DNA of 64,000 nucleotides, taken from positions 28,501,912-28,565,911 of the forward strand of contig CM043865.1 of the NCBI GenBank assembly GCA_023846275.1, written 5' to 3'. The translations under genes were made by a program, and so were the position numbers. This stretch comes from Vanilla planifolia (lineage: Eukaryota > Streptophyta > Magnoliopsida > Asparagales > Orchidaceae). Of this stretch, positions 57,401 to 64,000 are shown piece by piece. Every line of letters begins with the position of its first letter. Positions within the stretch are counted from its first letter, which is position 1. The notes below the pieces were generated by a model that searched no databases, was not told the origin of the DNA, and saw nothing but the letters and a program-made list of their open reading frames with translations.

Positions 57401-60400
57401 AAAAATCCTTGAGCGAGATATTCGCAAACTTAAGAACTTCCTCAGGAGGAACTATAATGTTTGTGACGTTGACTATAGGATCAACAAATCCGAAGAGAGA
57501 AGCACTTAAAGGGCCAACTTTACATGCCATAAAAAGGAATTTTTCTAGTGGTTTCCATGTGAATCTAGTTTTGAAACAAAATTGAAAGTACATGTGGCTT
57601 CAGCAAAATTTTGTCCTTGTGTGCTTCACCCCATTGGACTCAAAATCAAACGATGTGCAAATAAGACCAAGTGACGTTTGACATTTTTCAACAATTGTGA
57701 AAGCTCTAATTGTCTGCACAACATTGAATGCTAACCATACAAGGACAAGACTGAAGTGCACCAAAATCATTTCTAAGTGTGGTGGCGTAGGCAATTCTAA
57801 ACTGACTTGCATAAAGACAGCAAACAGCAGAGACGTTTGTTTTAAGGAATTGAATGCTGTTGTTTATTAGATAGGTCAAACTTCAGTCTTTTTCATCCCC
57901 TAATTTTGTCCTTGTATGCTCCATCCATTGGACTCAAAATCAAACAATGTGCAAATAAATTAACTGACCAAGTGACGTTAGACATTTTTCAACAATTACG
58001 AAAACTCTAATTGTCTGCACAACATTGAATGCTAACCATACAAGGACTAGGCTGAAGTGCACCAAAATCATTTCTAAGTATGGTGGCGAAGGCAATTCTA
58101 AACTGACTTGCATAAAGACAGCAAACAGCAGAGACGATTGTTTTAAGGAATTGAATGCTGTTGTTCATTAGATAGGTCAAAATTCAGTCTTTTTCATCCC
58201 CTAATTGCTAAAGTGAAGGACTTAATTGGTTTTAGCTTTCGAATTTTGTTGGGAGGTTAAGAGAATTTGCTTTTGTTTTGTTTCCATTACTTTGTCAATA
58301 AGAAGAGAACTCTTGTTTTGTTTCTATGGTTGTAGATGGCAGATAGATGGTAGTTGATAGATTGCATCATGTGAGGCTATATATATATATATATATATAT
58401 GCATAGAGAGAGAGAGAGAGAGATTAATGATATACACATATGATTGATTCACTTTTCAAGCAATGCATTCCTCATATAGAATGTATGTGTTGTGATCATG
58501 GTGTCCCATTCCACTTCATCATGTTTTTTATACATGCCGAAGTTTATTTGTGTACACCACAATTAACAAAGCTTGCTTTGCAAGTTTCCAAGTCCAATAC
58601 TTGACATTTGTACCATTGTATGGAATATGAGTTTGTCTCTTATGCAAGTCCTCATCAAAGATGAGATTTATGGAATAACTATAACATCACGAAGATAACC
58701 TACAAATAATGTGAAAAGATGAAACGGTTCCAACATGAAGACATTATAGGGATTATAATTACAACACCATATTTATCATTGGGATTATGTATCAGAAATT
58801 CCTCATTACATTGCCCAATAGATTTGTTAGCAAAACCAAAGTAGATGCCTGACACTCGTTGTATTTGAGTGAACTTGGACATCCATAACTCGTTGCTAGT
58901 TGATGTGAACAACATTAATCCTTAGAGGCATCTCTATCAAAGATTAGATTTAAGAGCATATGCTTTCTTTTCCAACAATTTTGAGTTCTTTAGTTTCTGT
59001 TAAATAAGGTCAGTGATGTTCTTCAACACATCGACATAAGAGCAATATTGTTAACAAAAGATCTCAATGACAACAATATAAACTTTTAGAATGGATACTT
59101 TGTCCTTGGTGTTGGAATTGCTCTACCCAAGATTGTGGAGTTCTTGATGGAATACAAGCTTAGAAGCTAGGGACTTGGAGTACCATTCTTTTGCTGTAGG
59201 TTGTTTCTTCTTTGACTCCTCACATTTTTGCTTGCCCTTAGCTAAATTTACTACAAATTCATCACTTTTGGCTATAAGCTATGTTCTTCATTATTTTTCT
59301 TTTTTCTTCTTTTATTATCTCTTCTATTTGATGATAAAGAAAATCTTCAAACTCCTTTAATTGCTTATTTCTCTCCTTTTTTTCTTCAATTTGTTTTTTT
59401 TTATTTTGCAAACCTTTTATCAAAGTTGTTAGTGAATCCATGTTTGAAAGGGTCAAGGAATGTACTCCTCATGGTCATAAACTTTAGTTTAACTATCGGG
59501 AACATTGATGCTTTCTACCCTTTTGTGCAATCTTCTTGTTTTTTTCCCTAAATTCTTCTTGTTTTTGAAGTGTATTTGGATTGTTTTTTCACCTTCATTC
59601 TCTTCTTTTAGAAGGTCAAATATATTTTTCACGGATGTTTCTACCTCATTGATTTGGACAACCGTGTTATTTGATGAAATCAATTCTTTGTTAATAGTCG
59701 TGTTGAACATGCTTATGACTATGACTTTAGTCACTAGAGTCTAAGTTTGAGAGATTAGCCTTTCCCTTTCCGATGGTGTTGTTTTTTGTCATATCTGCAC
59801 GCATTATGGCCTTACTTGAGTCGTAATCCATTTTTTCTACATCTAATTAAAATATGAGTTTTATGAAGGAATAACAGTTGATTTCTCCAATAATGCTTCT
59901 CCATCATGCTCTTCTAAATTTCTAGTTATATGTACATTGATCAATAGATCAAAGTCAAAAACATATCTTTGTCCTCACTTGAAGACAACATAAGAAAGTT
60001 GAAGTTATAAGAACCATCATTGCTATAGTTGACATGGTTGTTGTCATTTTATCCTCTTTAATAAGGAGTTTTGCATGTTTTATTTTCACTTGGTTGTTAG
60101 ATTAGGAGGTACATCACAAGGCAATTGCTTTGCGAGCATTAGAGTAGAGAAAGCTTCTATTGAGAATTCTACATCTAACCTTACCTTTTTTAGTAGTGGG
60201 ATCGATGAAGACTCTTTGGTCTTTAGTTTCTTCTTTTATAAGGAACTCTTAAAGTTGTTTTTTTGAAATTCCATCATGGATTCTGTAGGAAGTAAACTCT
60301 AACTAAAAGTTAAATGAGAAAATAAAGTCCAAATAGTGATATGAATTGAGAGGATAAATGTGGAGATATCTTTCTCTACTAAATAACTTCAAATATGAAA

Positions 60401-63400
60401 AGTAGAACTTTTCTATCAATGCTTGGCTACATTGACTTCTGAGAAGGTTGCCTTTACATTTTTTTTTATCATCATACATGCATAGATTCAAAATGTCTAT
60501 CATTCATAGAGTAGTTATAAATAACCTTTCATATGCTTCATTAAGAACATATGGTTTTCTAATAATGACTCTTAAATATCACCCCACCAATAACTCCAGT
60601 TTTCATGAACCCAATACTGCCTATTTGGTTTTCCATCATTCTTAGATTAAGTTTATTAATTTCATCATGATTGTTCATCTCTTAAACTTAGTTTATGCAC
60701 GTATTCTTCCTTTTATCAAAAAATAAAAATCTCCTTCTCCTTCATCTTCTTCTTCTCCTCCTTCTTCTTCTTCTTCTTGTTCATCTTCTTCTTCTTCTTC
60801 TTCTTCTTTTTCTTCTCATTCTTCTTCTTCTCCTCCTCCTCCTCCTTCTTCTAAAGGGATGATAATTATTTATTGGTGGTAATACATGTCATGCTCTTAT
60901 TTATGTCTTAGACATTCGAGCATCACATGCAATTCCTTTGGGGCAGCACTCCACACAGCATAAACTTGTAATCCTGGTGGTGACTGACGACCTTGTGTCA
61001 TAGTGTACCCTCGTGCGGGTGATGTAAGTTATATCGCATATTATTATATCAGTTTGATGCAATAGATGAGACATGCTTGACAACTTTAACTAATTTATTT
61101 GTTTGACTGTCTGTTAATTTACTGAACGTCTCCGTAGTTGAACATTTGCTTGGATTGAAGGAGATTGCTTTTATTAGAAATAGGCATGGTGTTTTAAAGG
61201 TCGTGTGTCTTGGTTCCAAAATTTGTAGTCAAATAAAGCAAGTTTATTCTTGGAAGATGGTCTATATAATGCTAGCGAGAACCCAATAAAGTGAGCATCA
61301 TGCTTAGATTACGCACTGTTATGTCACATTTTATCTAAATTCTATTGTTAATGTAAATTCATATTTCATAGTGAATTTTCTTCATGGGCTACGGCTGCTG
61401 TGGTCTTGGACGTTAAGAGGTTTTTCATGTCAAATTCGGTGGCATTTCCTTTACCCTGTTTCAGTGGTTTGGATTACTGGTTGGCAAATCTGTGCAATTC
61501 TCGCATCACCAGAGCTATCTCCCAACTATGCATTCTAACTAAAATAATTCTTTGCATTACTTGTATTGTGATTTGTTAAACGTGTTGTATAACCATATAA
61601 GGTTATGATTTATCATTGAGTTTAACAAACATTCTTTTTGTTTTGATTATGTGGATCTATTGAAGGCATTCAGCAATATGCCTATTCATCTCCTTTTGGG
61701 TCCATGTAGAAAATTCTCAAACCACGACATCCTCTTTTTTGTCTGGAAGCCATGATTGTAGGGAATCTTTCATTATTAGCACTTAGGAGATCCACTCCTC
61801 ACCTTGGCTAAACACATCTCATGCTGCATAAAGCTACAAAAATTCCCACATTTTCTTTTCAAACTCTATCATTAAACATAACCTAATACCATTTAATACC
61901 ACCGGTGCCTTAAGCATTAGAATTTGTCCCAAGTAGTTTTAATTTAACAGCTGGGTCTGATAGCTTCAACTTGCAGAAGTGGCTTTTGCCAATATGTGCC
62001 ATGAAGCAGCATAACGTTGGTGTATAGTGTCTTGTTGGGTTAGAGTATCACATTTGTTATGGGTAAAAAAAAAAAAAAACCGTACTCGGGTTAGATTGTA
62101 TGGAAGTTAAGAATGTGGAATACATGTAAGGATGTGCAGTATTTGATGTCATCATTTTAATATTTGTTTCTCTTGTTATGTAGGTAATACAATTGACCCA
62201 AATTATTTCAACAATATGTAGTCTTTTTTTATTGATTCTATCTCTATGGGGATCCTTTGCTGCCTTTCTTTTATTGCACTTGAAAGCTTTGAACATTGTC
62301 TTGGTGGTTTGATAACGTTGAAGCATCTTATTCATCATTAACATATACTTATGGCAGATGAGTGCAGGAGCTGTGGTTCTAACAGATGCCGTCTTTTGGA
62401 TCATTCTTTTGCCAGACATTTCTAGTATGCACCACAGATTGGATTTGGTTAGTTTACTAATCCCACGTTTCATGGTGACAAATGTGAAGCTATTATTATT
62501 GCCTTTTCCTTCTATTGGTGATATTTGGAAAATTGAAGGACTTCTTTGTTGATGAAATATTTCAGAAAACCCAAATAGGTGGAAGCACCCTCTTAGAACA
62601 TTAGTTAGAGAATTGAGTACAAATAAGATTAAGTTTAATTTTATAATATAAGTTAACAATAATTTTGAATCTTTCATATACCATTGAGATGGCTGTTAAC
62701 TCATAGGTTAAAGTTTTAGATTATTGGGTGTTCACTTGAAGATACATAAAACCTAATCTTACAATTTAACGTAATATGTTGAGAATATAATAACAGGAAG
62801 AAGACATCATTGGCATAACAATTATGGACTATTTTTTGAAACTGGGCATTAATCTTGATGTCACTTCTTGACAGTTGATGGTCTGCATGCATTCCCTAAA
62901 TGCTGTCTTTCTTCTTGTTGACACCATGTTGAATAGTCTGGTAAGCATCACCAAGCTCCAGTTGGCGATGAACTTTATACATTTTGCAATCATACTTAAA
63001 GTATCTTCTAATTTCAGCCCATTCCTTGGTTTGGAATGACTTATTTTGTTCTCTGGAGCTGTACTTATGTTGCATTCCAGTGGGTTCTTCACGCTTGTGG
63101 TTCTAACTGGTGAGCATAAATTCTCATCCAGCTTCATGTGTGCCATTGTATCTTTCTACCTTATTCCTTAGAACAAATCCAAGATTGCTTTGTATTCCCC
63201 GGTCATATTTATAGCTGCTGTTTTCTTTTCTTCTCTCCAGGTGGCCTTACCCCTTTATGGAGCTTTCGACTCCATGGGCACCGCTATGGTAGGCATCAGG
63301 TGACTTTGTATTGTCCAATGCTTCATAAAATGCTCATATTTCTGATATCTGCAGGTATTTGGCGATGGCATTGATACATTTCCCCTGCTTCAGCATATTT

Positions 63401-63472
63401 TACCTGTTCTCTAAAGCAAAGAACATGCTCATCACAAAATTCTATCCCAATTTATGCCTCAAGTTGTGTTAA
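39447..63472 (+). CDS. Multi-pass membrane protein, rolling-stone-like plant family, 8 exons over 24 kb
   Basis: Eight exons join exactly in phase: 39447-39724, 49751-49784, 49894-50133, 62358-62447, 62875-62940, 63018-63109, 63241-63288 and 63355-63472 (TAA). All introns are GT-AG. The product is 321 aa. Hydrophobic segments: about 16-35, 61-90, 93-107, 175-203, 214-231, 241-261 and 282-300. A hydrophilic loop (about 115-170) lies between the third and fourth. Family words seen: 'YWLRWQVLVCAL' at the start, 'LWVPYWRN', 'FYFYTQWTFALV' across the exon 1/2 join, 'GCWIYSRQ', 'MSAGAVVLTDAVFW', 'CMHSLNAVFLL', 'WVLHAC' and 'WWPYPF' across the exon 6/7 join. This resembles uncharacterised Arabidopsis proteins such as AT1G10660 and AT5G62960, recalled from memory. 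Its function is unknown. Introns 1 (10,026 bp) and 3 (12,224 bp) are unusually long. Confidence 0.9.
48610..48930 (+). promoter_or_regulatory. Promoter-like segment inside intron 1
   Basis: TATAAAAG at 48623-48630 is followed by a 280-bp C/T-rich stretch of the kind seen in plant 5' leaders. The next in-frame small ORF (ATG near 48921) stops after about ten codons. It lies 1.1 kb upstream of exon 2 and so could be an internal promoter giving a shorter transcript, or part of an old LTR. Motif evidence only. Confidence 0.25.
49510..49532. repeat. Perfect TG/CA hairpin
   Basis: Nine bases TGTGTGTGT, a 5-base spacer, then nine bases ACACACACA form a perfect inverted repeat in intron 1, about 220 bp before exon 2. 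More CA-rich sequence follows to about 49570. It is probably a microsatellite that has changed phase, not a functional site. Confidence 0.6.
51133..51318 (-). pseudogene. Ty3/gypsy gag fragment, minus strand
   Basis: The minus-strand 61-aa ORF contains 'FCSFYKDYKHTINDCQSL' followed by 'IKKLF'. This matches the spacing of the gag block of many plant Ty3/gypsy elements, where a 'YCxFHxDxGHxTxEC' word is followed by a helix ending in 'EIExLI'. The orientation is opposite to the RT relic 2.4 kb away, so it comes from another insertion or from a rearranged one. Recognition is by motif from memory. Confidence 0.45.
52560..53020 (+). repeat. LTR-like segment: GC-rich CATG-dense part plus TATA and poly(A) words
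   Basis: From 52580 to 52880 the base composition is far more GC-rich than its surroundings, and the words CATGC/GCATG recur about ten times. About 110 bp further on come 'tctatataagag' (52991-53002) and 'gaataaagcaa' (about 53012), a TATA box and a poly(A)-like signal close together as in many plant LTRs. This could be the 5' LTR of the plus-strand element whose RT relic begins near 53712, but its boundaries and partner copy were not found. Confidence 0.4.
53712..54080 (+). pseudogene. Ty3/gypsy reverse transcriptase fragment (Tat/Athila-like)
   Basis: The plus-strand reading contains 'VDDVLIK' (VDD at 53744-53752), the catalytic YVDD box with the Tyr codon lost, followed by 'EHFQ' and 'VQKIFK'. 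It then runs through an open stretch with 'SILDLPPLRSIKVIHKLT' and 'LVAKNFPFKAP'. In live elements this zone reads 'YVDDMIAKS..EHL..L..VF..L' and then 'AIL.MPPP.T.KEV..LTGRL..L.RFIS'. The double-proline word suits the Tat/Athila side of the family. Stops and missing residues show it is dead. Confidence 0.65.
54139..54192. repeat. Two tandem copies of a 27-bp unit
   Basis: Units 54139-54165 and 54166-54192, beginning 'acctaaaatctaa', differ at two positions. This is a small local duplication between the RT and integrase relics. Confidence 0.8.
55542..55660 (+). pseudogene. Ty3/gypsy integrase C-terminal fragment
   Basis: Plus-strand translation gives 'KGRWVDGLRGVI', a stop, 'AYKITK', and then 'FVLVYDVETMI'. 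This matches the family block 'KGKWVEELP.VLWAYRTT' followed by 'TPF.LVYG.EAVIP', with TAG in place of the usual Trp codon (55579-55581 region). It lies 1.5 kb downstream of the RT fragment in the same orientation, so both probably belong to one Tat-like element. Confidence 0.7.
57607..58202. repeat. Tandem duplication of a ~298-bp segment
   Basis: Copy 1 is 57607-57901 (295 bp) and copy 2 is 57902-58202 (301 bp). They are nearly identical over their length; the main difference is an inserted 'attaactg'-like stretch near 57958 in copy 2. The low divergence marks a recent event. On the minus strand, copy 1 overlaps a 70-aa ORF (57600-57812) next to a 72-aa ORF (57375-57593); neither has a family I recognise. 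Confidence 0.9.
58378..58423. repeat. Compound (AT)n-(AG)n microsatellite
   Basis: About eleven AT dinucleotides (58378-58400) are followed after four bases by about nine AG dinucleotides (58405-58423). It lies in intron 3. Confidence 0.9.
60731..60852. repeat. (TTC/TCC)n polypyrimidine tract
   Basis: About 120 bases made almost only of TTC and TCC triplets on the plus strand (GAA/GGA on the minus strand), with a few interruptions. It lies in intron 3, about 1.5 kb before exon 4. Such tracts can form triplex DNA, but here it is most simply a microsatellite. Confidence 0.9.
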
Positions 63473-64000
63473 TCTATTAGCTTTACCTTCTATGTAAACT
63501 GTATTTTTGGATTTGTAATGATTCGATCTCAATCTTATCCTTCTTCGGCTCAGGATAGTCTTGAAGATGTTCGATAGGCTCTTGATTCAACCAATCTTTG
63601 GATTGAAAGGTTTCCATTAATCTTGATTTGACTTATTTGTTCTCGATTAAGTTTTCATTTATCAGTTGAATTTTTTATCATGACAAAGCTTATATGTTCT
63701 GTCAAATTCGGACTATAGCTTGAAATTGGCTTATTATATGGTGAATGTTATTACTAGAAACCACTCATAAGCCTGTGGTCCTTTTTGCTCTTTTGTCTAT
63801 TGTTGCTTTACTGAATTTTTCAATCAACTTGGAAGTTGGATAACAATCAATAACACATGCATGAGCACTTATGAAAGATGTCCTTCAAAACCTGACATAA
63901 GTTATATTCATGGTTAGCATTTTGTGTTCTGTCACTGTTATGCAGTTGATGAATGGCATTTTGAAATTGCTTGTCAATGGCTAAATTATCTTATTGCTAA
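63473..64000 (+). other. 3'UTR and downstream flank of the membrane protein gene
   Basis: The DNA follows the TAA at 63470-63472. It is T-rich and without ORFs of note, and includes TTTGTA-type words near 63505-63520 that could help define the 3' end, but no classical AATAAA poly(A) signal can be placed with confidence. The start of another gene is not visible before the window ends. Confidence 0.4.

Larger units (their letters stand above)
50134..62357 (+). other. Intron 3 of the membrane protein gene, 12.2 kb, filled with repeat relics
   Basis: The intron is bounded by GTTGGT at 50134 and CAG at 62355-62357. It contains a minus-strand gag-like fragment, an LTR-like GC-rich segment, plus-strand Ty3/gypsy RT and integrase fragments, a tandem 300-bp duplication, and AT, AG and TTC microsatellites, each listed separately. 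Between them no other coding exon is evident. Confidence 0.75.

Noticed and set aside
62057-62677. 206-aa minus-strand ORF
   Set aside because: It is antisense to exon 4 of the membrane protein gene and the surrounding intron, shows no family resemblance, and ends in poly-Phe from a poly-A run.

Overview
This is a stretch of plant nuclear DNA, almost certainly from a flowering plant. It carries genes with many GT-AG introns, a nucleus-encoded plastid ribosomal protein with a leader peptide, a plant shaggy/GSK3-type kinase, and remnants of Ty1/copia and Ty3/gypsy retrotransposons in a very AT-rich background. A monocot is my weak guess, from the general look of the RPS1 N-terminus. No bacterial, organellar, rRNA, tRNA or CRISPR feature was seen.

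Layout. At 1-540 lies a GC-richer minisatellite of roughly 21-bp units, followed by AT-rich DNA with a dead copia reverse transcriptase tail near 3.5-3.7 kb. On the minus strand, 4795-7886 holds six exons of plastid ribosomal protein S1; the last ~25 codons were not found. Also on the minus strand, 10311-13213 holds a complete 12-exon GSK3/shaggy-like kinase (409 aa) with a probable 2.3-kb 5'UTR intron and a GC-richer promoter near 15.6-15.9 kb. From about 16 to 39 kb there is no intact gene. This part is dominated by an old Ty3/gypsy element of the Tekay/Del kind (about 22.9-33.75 kb) with long LTRs of about 2.85 kb, a tRNA-Met-type primer site and a decayed RT tail-RNaseH-integrase. Its 5' LTR is split by a younger GC-rich solo LTR (24751-26086) flanked by a perfect 5-bp target duplication, ATGGG. 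An even more diverged repeat pair lies at about 17-21.5 kb.

From 39447 to 63472 on the plus strand, eight small exons can be joined in phase into one 321-aa multi-pass membrane protein. The gene spans 24 kb, with introns of 10.0 kb and 12.2 kb. Intron 3 holds relics of another Ty3/gypsy element (RT and integrase pieces on the plus strand, and a gag-like piece on the minus strand), a tandem 300-bp duplication and several microsatellites.

The three genes have no evident functional link: plastid translation, hormone and developmental signalling, and an uncharacterised membrane protein. The main story is how transposons have expanded intergenic DNA and introns around small, well-kept exons. I found no convincing new biological system. 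The most informative items are the nested solo LTR with exact boundaries, the giant-intron gene that simple ORF calling would miss, and the missing last exon of RPS1.
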